64,000 nucleotides of DNA. It comes from Piezodorus guildinii (lineage: Eukaryota; Arthropoda; Insecta; Hemiptera; Pentatomidae). The notes beneath the pieces were generated by a model. The model did no database searches, was not told the DNA's origin, and saw nothing but the letters and a program-made list of their open reading frames with translations. Positions 53,850-63,605 of the stretch are shown here, one piece after another. How positions within the stretch are numbered: position 1 is the stretch's first letter; every line of letters begins with the position of its first letter. The DNA lies in contig CM041298.1 of NCBI GenBank assembly GCA_023052935.1, positions 17,591,371 through 17,655,370 of the forward strand, written 5' to 3'. The position numbers and the translations under genes were made by a program.

Positions 53850-54935
53850 ATAGAAAACATTTTTATTCTGGAACTAGGTCCTCTAAGAATAAAAGTTATG
53901 TTCATCTAAAATATATAATAAGTCTGGCCAATAGACAAAATAAACATGATTAATTATTATTAACAATTACAATTATTTACAATAAGGAGAGTTACTATAC
54001 ATAAAAAATATCAAAGAAATTAATAAAAATATATATATTTTGTCTTCTGATAAAATAAGATCTTATTTTAACAAAATGGAATTAAAATTAGTTCACATTC
54101 CATTAATCCTAGTCTACTAGACAAGCGCCTTACTTGGCATCCTCACACTAGACTGAAACGAAAAGAAACTGCCTGCAGATACCGCTTACTACAACACTTA
54201 CTAGACAAACGTTCAAAACTCACTATTTACTACAAAAGACTCATTTACATCACGATTATCCGACCTATGGCATTGAGCTATGGGGGTCCACTAAACTATC
54301 AAACTCCTCTCGCATCCAATCCTTGCAATCCAAAATCCTACGAAAAATCCTTAATGCTCCTTACTTTGTAACTAATAAACTCATCCATAGAGACCTAAAT
54401 ATCCCACTGATTGCAGACTTGGCCCGCGATAGATACACCTCCTTTAATTCCAAACTACCTGCCCACTCAAACCCGCTTGTCCGTAACCTCTCATCTACAT
54501 CTATTCCCGGTAATTCTCCGAAGCGCCTGAAAAGAGGGTGGCCTCGAGACCTGCTCATGAAATAAACTTTGAAGTACTACCACTGGGTAGATTCTTTACA
54601 TGTCTATTCATGCCTGTTATTGTAATTCAGCCATTTTACTTATTGTATTTGTATATACAGTTGTAAAAAACAATAAAATATATTATAAAAAAAAAATTTG
54701 TTCGGAAACGGTAATCTTCATCCATTCAATGTAGATTTCTAGATGGAATTGACATATCACATTTGCTGATCGTCTATTTGGGATGACAGAAGGTATAGGA
54801 ACAGTTGGGATTTGAATCAGGATAAAGAAGCAGAATAGCGGATATGGGTTGGTAGAGAATTCCAGAGTGTATTAGAGCAAACAATAAAGGAACGATCAAA
54901 AGGTTTGGTTCTGTGGGTAGGAACGTCAGAATGTC
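53850..54935 (-). mobile_element. CR1/L2-like LINE 3' end, split
   Basis: Coding part 54930-54715 reads THRTKPFDRSFIVCSNTLWN and SLPTHIRYSASLS, matching the WNSIPTSIRKAPSL end of the 848-codon LINE. Its 3' UTR lies at 54115-53850 and ends ATTCTTAGAGGACCTAGTTC, CAGAATAAAAATG and an (ATTCT)n tail at 53843-53860. A jockey insertion (54075-54705) separates the two parts. Confidence 0.7.
54075..54705 (+). mobile_element. Jockey-like LINE 3' end, inserted in CR1
   Basis: The frame 54323-54565 encodes QSKILRKILNAPYFVTNKLI, HRDLNIPLIADLARDRYTSF and ends LKRGWPRDLLMK. Upstream, DKRLTWHPHTRLKRKETACR-like sequence is broken by small deletions (one near 54268 in RPIWTYGIEL). It ends ACAATAAAATATATTATAAA and poly(A). 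The left border is approximate. Confidence 0.8.
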
Positions 54936-55715
54936 GCGATATATGTATAATACATCGTTGGATAGCTAAACATTTTTAGAAAAAATATACCGAAATTTTT
55001 TTAATACAAAGGACAGTGATGAAAAGCAGATAAACCTAAGGCATTGTATACAATTACTTCTATTGGTAGATTGTTTAATCTGAACCATGTTTTTTCATCG
55101 AAACTTGATGTAATAGTTTTACTTCCACTTAAATATATATGAAATATATAATAAGGGAAAGTATTGCGATCGTGAAATTTTTTAATTCCAGTTTTCGATG
55201 GAAATAAACGTTTTGGGGTCTCCTGAGTCCAAATGACGAAGTCCTGAAAAAGGTCTGTGTGTGTCCTGAAGTCCAGCGCGTAACGAAAAGTCCTATGAAA
55301 CTGGAAGTTCATATTTAAGACAACTATATTCCCGAGATGCTACAGCAACTTTTTTTACCAAAATCAGAATAGAAGAGCCACTTTATGCCATGCATTTTGC
55401 ACCTATTTACGATTTTCTCGAAAATGGCTCTAAATATTTTGATTAAAATCGCTACATCGATGTAAAATTGGACGGGCTTTAATATTAAGCAGGTTTTATT
55501 CTGATTGAGATAGTCTGACAGGGCTTAAATGCGGATATTTCAAAATTTCTTCCTCTAAAGTACCATTAAAATTGTACATTCCAAAAGATTAGCCATATCA
55601 TCTCAGTGACAATGATGAAGGACGGCTAAATATAAAAGTTGGACGAATTTGATGACTAATTAAAGGATAAAAAAGGAAAACTATTTTTTAATGAGAATTT
55701 TGGAATGTTTTTGTC

Positions 55716-55997
55716 TGTTTATTTATTTAACGTCACTTTATGCTAGTGTGGCTAATCGGACGATGCTACAGTGGGAGTCCTAAATTTTGCCTTTCCAGGC
55801 TTTATTAGGATAGTGATCTTTAACGAGTACCTGGCATAGCACAGGCTCGGGACCACTTTTCAACGTCCCCTCCGAAGGACGGCATAACTAAGGATTTTGT
55901 ACTCCCATTAAAAAATCCTAGGACCACCTGAGTGTTTGAACCCATGACCTTTGGCATAGGAGGCTGTTATGCTAACCACCCAGCTACAAGTGATCCC
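55716..55997 (-). mobile_element. tRNA-derived SINE family 2, full length
   Basis: The complement starts GGGATCACTTGTAGCTGGGT, has TGGGTTCAAACACTC (B box with a change) and CCGTCCTTCGGAGGGGACG, and ends GACGTTAAATAAATAAACAG. The flanks share an imperfect TTTTGGA-TTTTT duplication (55698-55712 and 55999-56010). Confidence 0.85.
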
Positions 55998-56198
55998 GTT
56001 TTGGATTTTTAATACTAAGAACAGTAATATAGACGTATAATATACCGTTGGTAAGAAAGATTTTAGAAGAAATATTATCTGATACACAAAGTGTAAAAGG
56101 ACGAATAAAGTGATGAATAGGGAATAAACTTATAACTGATTAACAATGTAATATAGTTATATTATTTAATCTAAATCATATGTTTCCAACGAAAATGA

Positions 56199-56407
56199 TT
56201 TTGTTTGATTTTTGTTTATTTATTTAACGTCACTTTATGCTACTATGGCTAATCGGACGATGCTACAGTGGGAGTCCTAAATTTTGCCTATCCAGGTTTT
56301 ATTAGGATAGGGATCTTTAACGAGTACCTGACATAGCACAGGCTCGGGACCAACTTTTAACGTCCCATCCGAAGGACGGCGTAACTAAGGATTTTTTACT
56401 CCCATTA
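56199..56407 (-). mobile_element. tRNA-derived SINE family 2, 5'-truncated, perfect TSD
   Basis: Flanked by the 13-bp duplication CCAACGAAAATGA (56186-56198 and 56408-56420). It lacks the tRNA head: the element starts AATGGGAGTAAAAAATCC. Such truncation shows target-primed insertion of a partial cDNA. Confidence 0.9.
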
Positions 56408-56545
56408 CCAACGAAAATGAATACAGGTTTAATTAAAATCAACTTCAAATATTTTTCAAATTGAAGTATATTTAATTGTTTTTAAATTGATCTTAACAGC
56501 CGAGGTAGAGAAAGTCGTGTGTTGCCCGCACCAGATTACTTTTTT

Positions 56546-57170
56546 TACTATTTTTAATTCCAACAAATTAAAGTCTTATTTATTTTAACTAAGGATTTAT
56601 GTAAAAATCGTGTGTTAACATACGAGATTCTTTGGTTTGGCCTTACCCCTCTAGCCCTAAAACTTCTTTTCCAGTCACAGCAGAGGTTGAAAAAACCTTT
56701 CAGGATTGATAAATTGACGCATGTGTTTGGATCTTGTTGCTTGCCAAGATCGAAAACATTTGTTACTGATAAAGTGCGTCACGTATATCTGAGTTACGTG
56801 TCGAGAATGGAAGTGTTACTGGGAAACACATATCGGAATATTCTACTTTCGGGACGGTCCTAGTACTCTAGCAGCTAAGGGCTGTTACTTTATTCGGACG
56901 AAGGTTCCTGTCCTCATCATGCACAGCAAAGGTTCTTAAGTCTTACTTTTGTAGACCAGATGTATTTCTGAGAAAATTTGGCCTCGAATTAGTCAAAAAT
57001 CGCCCTCAAAGGTACTTTTTGCCGTTTTTCTCTTTTAATTCATAACAAAGTGAAAAGAATATCCCTAAATTCTACATACAAATTATTTTATTGATAAATT
57101 GGTTAGTACTTGTCGGTTTCGAGTAATCTACCTCTGAAGGTGACAATAGTTAATATTTTACTTTTACTCT
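56546..57170. other. Gene-free stretch with a possible LINE scrap
   Basis: The 83-codon frame at 56612-56863 (EILWFGLTPLALKLLFQSQQ, RLKKPFRID) weakly resembles the W-G...LQKR-iR connector after a LINE reverse transcriptase. The similarity is too weak to name a family. The remainder is unassigned. Confidence 0.35.
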
Positions 57171-57302
57171 CACTTACTATATATAGTAAGGGAAAATATT
57201 GCGATTGTGAAAATTTCTGAATTCCAGTTTTCAACGGAAATACACATTTTAGGGTCCCTTGGGTCCAAATAACCAAGTCCCGCAAAAAGGTCTGTGTATG
57301 TG

Positions 57303-57351
<49 letters not shown>

Positions 57352-58137
57352 GTTGTGTGTGTGTGTGTGTGTGTGTGGTAACTCCCGGACGGAAACGGTA
57401 AGTACTATGAAACTGAAATTTCATATTTAAAACAAATATACGCCCGAGACGTTAGAAAACCTTTTTCATCAAAATGAGCTTACCAGAAGAGCCACTTTAT
57501 ACCATGCATTTTGCACTTTTTTCGATTTTCTCGAAAACGGTCCTGACGATTTTGATTAAACTTGCTATATCGATGTAAAATTTTATGGGCTTTAATATAA
57601 TTTAGGTTTCATTCGGATTAAAATGGTCTGACAGGGCTTAAATGCCGATATTTTAAATTTTCTTTCTATAAAGTACCTTTAATTTTGTTGATTCTATAAA
57701 AATAAAATTATTGTATTGTTACCACTGATGAGAAACATGTAAATATATAAATTGAATGAATTCGATACTCAATTAAAGGAAAAACAGAAAAAATAATTTT
57801 TTAATGCAATTTTCTGTTTTTGAATATAAGAGCAGTAATATACATGTATGATATACCGTTAGAAAGGTAAAGATTTTAGAAAAAATATTATCTTATACTC
57901 AAGCTTTTAAAACTTAATAGAGAGTGATGAAAAGAAGATAAAACTAACTGATTATTTTAGATAATAATATAATCGATTTTTTAATAAAACTCATGTTTCT
58001 ATATAAATTCGATTTAATTCATTCTTTAATAGTTTCACGTATTTTTATCTCTAATCGTATTTGAAAATTCTTTCATTGATTTTAAAAATTGAGGTAAGTG
58101 AAAGTCATGAGTTGCCCGCACCAGATTTTTTAATATT
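57171..58137 (-). repeat. R repeat (minus), full length with expanded (GT)n
   Basis: Tail hairpin CTTACTATATATAGTAAG at 57174-57191. A compound (GT)n of about 70 bp at 57309-57377 sits at the position of the short CA tract of other copies. Then the body and the head (complement of TCTGGTGCGGGCAACTCATG) at about 58104-58130. It is the clearest example of the variable internal microsatellite. Confidence 0.85.
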
Positions 58138-58289
58138 TTTTTTCCGACATTTTCGACTACTTCAACACTTAGGGCTCGTTTGCACTGCAGGCGTTTTGGG
58201 TGGCTGAAGCGTTAGCGGGTTCTTATAATTATCTTCATTGTAAGGATTATACGATCCCGCTACCACTTCAGCTACCCTAATCGCCTGCA
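58138..58289. other. Short unassigned stretch
   Basis: GGGCTCGTTTGCACTGCAGG to CATATAAAACGCCGCC (58171-58305) is GC-richer, with no assignment. Confidence 0.3.
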
Positions 58290-58745
58290 TATAAAACGCC
58301 GCCTCAATACTGTCATAAGACCGATATGGACTTACGGAGTAGAGCTATAGGGTTCTACTAAACCATCAAATTCTTCTCGTATCCAATCCTTACAATCCAA
58401 AATCCTCAACGCTCCTTACTTTGTCACTAATCAGCTCATCCATAGAGACCTTAATGTTCTATATGTTACTGAATTACCCCAAACTAGGAATCAATCATTC
58501 CATGAAAAACTCCATTTCCACTCCTATCCACTAGTTACAATCCATTCTTTCTCTTCAATTCCGGAAAATCCTCCGAGGCGCCTGAAAAGTAAATGGCCCC
58601 GGGACCTTCTAGTTTAAAATATTTTTAGAGTGCTGCCACTGGGTAGTGTCTCTACATGTTTTTCATGACAGTTTCGTATATTACCATCACATTTTCTAGA
58701 TGTATTTTTATTTAATACAGTTGTAAATATCAATAAAAAAAAAAT
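58290..58745 (+). mobile_element. Jockey-like LINE 3' end
   Basis: Encodes VIRPIWTYGVEL-equivalent codons, then KPSNSSRIQSLQSKILNAPY and FVTNQLIHRDLNVLYVTELP with small deletions (KILR removed). It ends RRLKSKWPRDLLV and a 3' UTR almost identical to the complement of 52430-52540. A second short scrap of the same end (58850-58920, SSIPDDPSRRLKK) follows the shared flank. Confidence 0.8.
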
Positions 58746-58924
58746 TTTTAGAAAACGCGTCACAGTTGGGAAAAATAAACTACTTGATAGAGCATTCCAA
58801 ATAACTATAATTTGAATGATCCAGTAAAAATAAATGCGAAAATATATATCATCCTCTTCGATTCCTGATGATCCTTCGAGACGTCTAAAAAAGTGGCCCC
58901 GAGACCTTCTAGTTTAGAATCTAT

Positions 58925-59745
58925 TTAGCTGTTAATTATCAAATTTAAGAGAGAGATCAATTAGAAGAAGAAAATTTAAAATACCAGCAATTAAGCCCTG
59001 TCAGACTATTTTAATCAGAATGAAACATACAAGATTTCAAAGCCGATTGAATTTTACATCGATATAGCGAGTTCAATCAAAATCGTTAGAGCCGTTTTCG
59101 AGAAAATCGTAAAAAGGTGCAAAATACATGGTATAAAGTGGCTCTTCTGTAAAGCTGATTTGAATGAAAAACGTTTTGTAACCTCTCGAGCATGTAGTTA
59201 TCTTAAATATGAATATGAGTTTAGTACACATGATAGTTGCAAGAGCACAAGAAAAATTATTATGTGATAGTGAAAAGTTAAAATTTGATAGAATTACTAT
59301 TCATACATATATGAAATTAATGTGAATAAATTATAATATTAATGACCTATATTGAATACAATATGGAAAAAAATATAATATTGAACATCTGAAGATGAGG
59401 CATGGGATACCTTGAAACGTAATAAGATTTATTATTGACATGTTTGATAAATAAATACATATAAACAAAATTAGAAGAGATTGTTCCAATTGATATAATC
59501 ATATCCTAAATTACTCTTCTATAATAGCAATTGATATAACTTAAATATGAAATTTCAGTTTCATAGGACTTTCTGTTTACGAGCGAGAGTTACCACACAC
59601 ACTAGCACACAGACAGACCTTTTTGCGGGACTTGGTTATTTCGACTAAGGAGAGCCTAAAACGAGTATTTCCATTGATTGTGAAAATTTTCACGGTTGCA
59701 ATACTTGCCTTTACTATGTATTCCATATATAGGTAAGTGAAAGTA
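58925..59745 (+). repeat. R repeat (plus) 3' two-thirds, split by a PLE-type insertion
   Basis: R body from CTATTTAGCTGTTAATTATC to TCTTAAATATGAA (59213). It resumes at 59540, runs through (CA)n at about 59593-59610, and ends ATATAGGTAAGTGAAAGTAA. Confidence 0.75.
59214..59539 (+). mobile_element. PLE-type insertion (326 bp) with hammerhead-like tail
   Basis: Flanked by the 12-bp duplication CTTAAATATGAA (59202-59213 and 59540-59551). It carries CATCTGAAGATGAGGCATGG, then GATACCTTGAAACGTAATAA at about 59394-59430, a CTGANGA...GAAAC core with a short stem. It has no coding sequence; assignment to PLEs rests on the tail alone. Confidence 0.7.
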
Positions 59746-59998
59746 AAAATGTGTTGAATGCATGGTATAAATCTGCCTATCTGATTTTGTAGAAAAAGTT
59801 GCAGTAACATCTCTGGAATTAGCGGTTCTAAAATATGAAATTTCAGTTTTAATACAACTGACCACCATATACCACATAACACAAAGACCGTTGTGCGGGA
59901 CTTGGTAATTTGGACTAAAGAGCCCCTAAAAACTGGAATTAGAAAATTTTTCACGCTCGCAATACTTCTTTCGTATTTAGATAAGTGAAAGTAAAAGT
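59746..59998 (+). repeat. R 3' third (plus)
   Basis: GAATGCATGGTATAAATCTG through GTGCGGGACTTGGTAATTTG to TAGATAAGTGAAAGTAAAAG repeats the R end directly behind the previous copy. Confidence 0.7.
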
Positions 59999-60707
59999 AT
60001 ATAAATAAATATACCAACACACTAACAAAGTCGGTTTACAATTTATTAAGGAAACATGAAAAATTACCAGGTTAATATATGATACATTTACAGAGCATAC
60101 AAAATAGCTCGTTTAGTATTCAACAAAGAACTTGATGTAAACAGCTTAACTTTGAAATAAAACAAGCACAACAGTATAAGATACACACAAACTTAAACAT
60201 AATTGTTTATGATATGTAAATAAGCTAGTGGTTGGAAAGAACAGTCTTCAGCATGTTTTGAATGTTACAGAAACTTTTTCACGAAATACAACGAACCATA
60301 ACTACCACTATATACCATGTATTTTAAACGTTTTAACAATTTCATCATGTAGCATGATTACACGATTACGATTTGAGTAATGTTTTAAAATCAATCGGCT
60401 TTTTTTCATGTAGGCTCATGATATCGTGTTACAATCTTTAAATGACAATTATTCAAATCCAGTAGATTCGTAAAGAACTTGGTTTGTAATCTTGCGTGTA
60501 GCATACGAAAATATGTAAATCTTAAAAGCAATAAAAAAAAATTATTATTATTACAATACTATAGTTAGTAGAAATAATCAGGAGTGGATATTCTAATGTT
60601 GCCGACGTTCTGGCTCTAACATGTGAGGCATTAACCAAGGCATCAGTAAGCACTGTCAAGCTTAAACTAACTTGAGTTAATAAAATAAACTTCTATATCA
60701 AATATAT
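59999..60707. other. Gene-free stretch with decayed R and PLE pieces
   Basis: 60260-60440 resembles decayed minus-strand R (TGTTACAGAAACTTTTTCACG, ATATACCATGTATTTTAAAC). 60580-60660 is a decayed minus-strand PLE tail (complement of AGAGCCAGAACGTCGGCAAC). Confidence 0.45.
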
Positions 60708-60959
60708 TTGTTTATTCGTTTAACGTCACTTTATGCTACTAAGGCTAATCGGACGATGCTACAGTGGGAGTCCTAAATTTTGCCTATCCAGGTTTTATTA
60801 GGATAGGGATATTTAACGAGTACCTGACATCGCACAGGCTCGGGACCACCTTTTAACGTCCCCTCCGAAGGACGGCATAACAAAGGATTTTTTACTCCCA
60901 TTAAAAATCCTAGAGCCACCCACGACCCGCGACCTTTGGCATAGAAAGCTGTTATGCTA
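60708..60959 (-). mobile_element. tRNA-derived SINE family 2, slightly 5'-truncated
   Basis: Flanked by the 11-bp duplication ATCAAATATAT (60697-60707 and 60960-60970). It contains CCGTCCTTCGGAGGGGACG, and the end GACGTTAAACGAATAAACAA faces left. The head is cut at TTAGCATAACAGC. Confidence 0.9.
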
Positions 60960-61230
60960 ATCAAATATATAGATTAAACTAGTTATATCAATGTAAAATT
61001 TGATGAGCTTTAATACCATGTAGGTTTCATCCTCATTGGAATAGTCTGTCATGGGTTAAACGGCTATATTTCAAAATTTCTTGCTTCAAAGTACCTTTAA
61101 TTCTGTAGACTCGAAAAAAAAACCATATCAGCTTACTGTCATTGATAAAAAACAAGTAAATATGTAAGTTGAACGAATTCAAAAAAGGGAAAAAGAGCAA
61201 AAAACAATTTTTTTTAATGCAACTGCGTTA
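60960..61230 (-). repeat. R fragment (minus)
   Basis: TAGTTATATCAATGTAAAATT through GGTTTCATCCTCATTGG to CTTTAATTCTGTAGACTCG and TTTTAATGCAACTG is the R body. Confidence 0.65.
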
Positions 61231-61289
61231 CTATTTCCTATTATTTTATTTTGATTTTCATTCAAATAATTCAAATAAACATTCCTGAT

Positions 61290-62345
61290 TCTAGAACACC
61301 TTACATTTTTTTTCTATCATCAATAATAACTGTGTTATCAGGGAGTCACATCTCTTGTATGTTGATGCTTGACCACATAAGATTTCTTTTTTTTCTTTGT
61401 TCATTGCCGTGTTGTCTTGATCTCAAAAGTCTTTTTCTTTTTTTTTTTCTCATCTTAAATAACCAATTATTGGTGGAATTACATCTATTATAATTTGTAA
61501 CTCTAATTCTAAAACTATCTACACACTTTTCTCTATCTTCAAAAATAACTGAGTTATAAGCGTATTTATGTGAAAAAATGTCAATTTGTTTCTTTTCTTT
61601 TTTCTCTTTTATTTTTTTTTTTCAGTGGCGCGACAGGCCGTGCAGGCTCTGGGCCTCGCGGTGTAATCTTCTGGGAGTTTACACTCGCGTTTCACGATAC
61701 AATTTATAGTGTAGGGTCATCACTCCCTACGCCTAATTTTGTGAGTGGCCACCATTTGGCTGACGGGTCTCACATACCCGAGGGAGAGGCTGCGAGTGAA
61801 TCCCTTATATTACATCCTTTTAAAAGCCCGCCGGGACTGGGTTCGAACTCGCAACCTGTAGTATGAGAGACTAGCGCGCTTAGCCACTCAGCCACGGGCT
61901 CCCCTTTCTCTTTTATATAAATATTAAATAACAATAATGATTTTTTTTCTGGCTTCGAAAAAAACGTAGTTACAAACGTATATATATAAGATATATTTCA
62001 ATTTTCCAAATTTTTTCTTCTTTTTTCTCTTTTATATAATTATTAGCGGTTTTTTTGGTTAAAAAACGATAGTAATTTTTTTTTCCTATCTTCGAAAATA
62101 ACGTAGTTACAAGCAACAAGATTTCATGTTTTTTTTTTTGTTTTTTTTTACACTTTACTGATTCTAAAATCCTATACACATTATTCTCTATCTTCAAAAA
62201 TAACTGAGTTATGGGAGGATTTGTGGAATTAAAAAAAAAAAAAAATGTCTCTTTTTTTCTCTTTTATATAATTATTAGCGGTTTTTTTGGTTAATAAACA
62301 CTGATAATTTTTTTCTCTATTATCAAAAATAACTTTTTTATTTAA
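61290..62345. repeat. Imperfect tandem array (~100-140 bp period)
   Basis: The block CTATCTTCGAAAATAACGTA with GTTACAAGC or close variants recurs at about 61313, 61532, 61951, 62090, 62188 and 62318. TCTCTTTTATATAATTATTA with GCGGTTTTTTTGGTTAA recurs at 62025 and 62260. It is T-rich and has no coding content. A SINE interrupts one unit. Confidence 0.65.
61613..61904 (-). mobile_element. tRNA-derived SINE family 3 with perfect TSD
   Basis: Flanked by TTTCTCTTTTAT (61601-61612 and 61905-61916). The complement begins GGGAGCCCGTGGCTGAGTGG with CTAAGCGCGCTAG (A box, about 61875-61895). The B box GCGAGTTCGAACCC is at 61841-61854. It ends GCGCCACTGAAAAAAAAAAT, a poly(A) tail. The head resembles a serine-type tRNA in its class II-like A-box region. 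The frame at 61570-61866 is antisense SINE, not a gene. Confidence 0.9.
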
Positions 62346-62589
62346 TTAAATCACTTTAAATCGGCCACCGTTTTCAAAATAACCAGCTGATATCAACGTC
62401 TAGGTGCCAGGATCATCGTTGCATGCCCTAGTATTTTGTAGAGAATCTGAAAAATGTGGTCCAGTAGTTTCGGAGAAATTCGGACGGCTAACAAACATAT
62501 TTTTTTTTATTTGTTACTTCTGTTCTAAGCATCTTGAAACATGAGCCCTAAATTTTGATGGGGTGTAAATTTTTTAAATTTTTTTTTTT
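62346..62589. other. Gene-free stretch
   Basis: GTCTAGGTGCCAGGATCATC to GTGGTCCAGTAGTTTCGGAG (62400-62480) is unassigned; no sustained frame is seen. Confidence 0.3.
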
Positions 62590-62698
62590 GGGTCGAGTAT
62601 AAAGGTTCATTAATGAAAATAATAAACCAAAATCTTAAATTGATTTTGACAACGGAGGTATATAAAAGTCGTGTGTTCCACGCACCAGATTTTTTCAA
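62590..62698 (-). repeat. R head fragment (minus)
   Basis: The complement reads AAATCTGGTGCGTGGAACAC and ACGACTTTTATATACCTCCG, the R head. Confidence 0.65.
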
Positions 62699-62844
62699 GC
62701 AGTTTGCTATTTTAATTTTTCCATCTCTCTTCTCGACTTATAAGATTAAGTGACTTATGCACTTAAACAGTCCAGTTGAAAATCATATTTTTATTGGTCT
62801 CTAGATCTCCCTCTCCCACCAAATAGTATTGTGAAACTTTTTTA

Positions 62845-63135
62845 CCAGGGTGTCTAGCAAATCAGCTCAAAGAGATTCCCTGACTTTTCCATATTGAAAG
62901 AAGTCTTTTACCTGACCAAATATCGGTGAAAATCGACAAAACAAAGAATTATTATAATTAATATGGTGTACTAGATTAATATTATATATAATGACTTTAC
63001 GATAAGATTCAACTATATCTACCCAATACTAGCTGCAATTGTAGTTGTTTAAGATGACTTACCACTGAATTATGATGAACTTGGATACTGCTCTTAGTAA
63101 TAATCAATATTGGATCTTTTGTCTAAGTGAAGAAG
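62845..63135. repeat. Q repeat
   Basis: CCAGGGTGTCTAGCAAATCAG to CTTGGATACTGCTCTTAG matches 48985-49260. Related text (CCCCTGACTTTTCTGGTTTT) reappears at 63640 after the CR1-like end, so the LINE is inserted in a Q copy. Confidence 0.65.
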
Positions 63136-63139
63136 AAAC

Positions 63140-63605
63140 GATGATATATAGGGACAATTCTCCCTGACGAAGTACTAATTTCCATAGAACCAAAAAATAT
63201 GACTGCTCCTTTTTAGCCCGTTCCATTGCCTTATGGAATACTCTCCCTTCAAACATCCGTCATGCTCCTTCCCTATCATCTTTTAAATCCCTCCTCTTTT
63301 AATGCTTTCTTTCTCTTCAGACAGATGTTAGCTAATTTTTATCATGCCAACTTATGTAAGGTGAATTTTACTTTAATGCACTTACTTTAATGAGATGTAA
63401 AAGTTACATTTTATGTTTGTTCTTATTTATTTATTTCTTGAAATTGTAAATAGAGATGGTACTCTGACCCTTTCTTCTTTTTTTCATTATTGTGTTATTT
63501 AATTGTAGTTATATATTGTTTTTGGCCAGTTATAATTTATTATTTTGTTCATAATTTTTATTCTTAAGGGACCTTGTCCAAGAATAAAGTTTTTTTCTAA
63601 AAAAA
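63140..63605 (+). mobile_element. CR1/L2-like LINE 3' end
   Basis: Coding end 63207-63302 reads FLARSIALWNTLPSNIRHAP then SLSSFKSLLF and TAA, parallel to WNSIPTSIRKAPSLTSFK of the 848-codon LINE. The 3' UTR ends ATTCTTAAGGGACCTTGTCC and AAGAATAAAG with a T/C-rich tail. It is the shared terminal hairpin with a different tail. Confidence 0.75.

Larger units (their letters stand above)
53641..55125 (-). repeat. R repeat (minus) split by a CR1-like LINE that is split by a jockey LINE
   Basis: R body at 53641-53745, a (TA)n/(T)n tract at 53742-53812, and R again at about 53813-53845. R resumes at about 54937 with ATGTATAATACATCGTTGGA. The insertion between is a minus CR1/L2-like end, itself interrupted by a plus jockey end: a three-level nest. 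Confidence 0.65.
55126..56545 (-). repeat. R repeat (minus), near full length, with two SINE insertions
   Basis: Tail CCACTTAAATATATATGAAAT at 55127, body to 55712, continuing at 55999-56198 and 56421-56545. The head is the complement of TCTGGTGCGGGCAACACACG at about 56520-56540. Both gaps are SINE family 2 insertions. Confidence 0.8.

Noticed and set aside
56612..56863. A host exon or LINE connector
   Set aside because: The W-G...Q-R resemblance to a LINE C-terminal connector is weak and there is no supporting 3' end. It was left as unassigned.
61850..61904. A serine-like tRNA gene
   Set aside because: Only the head is tRNA-like. It is part of a 292-bp retroposed unit with a 12-bp TSD and poly(A) tail.
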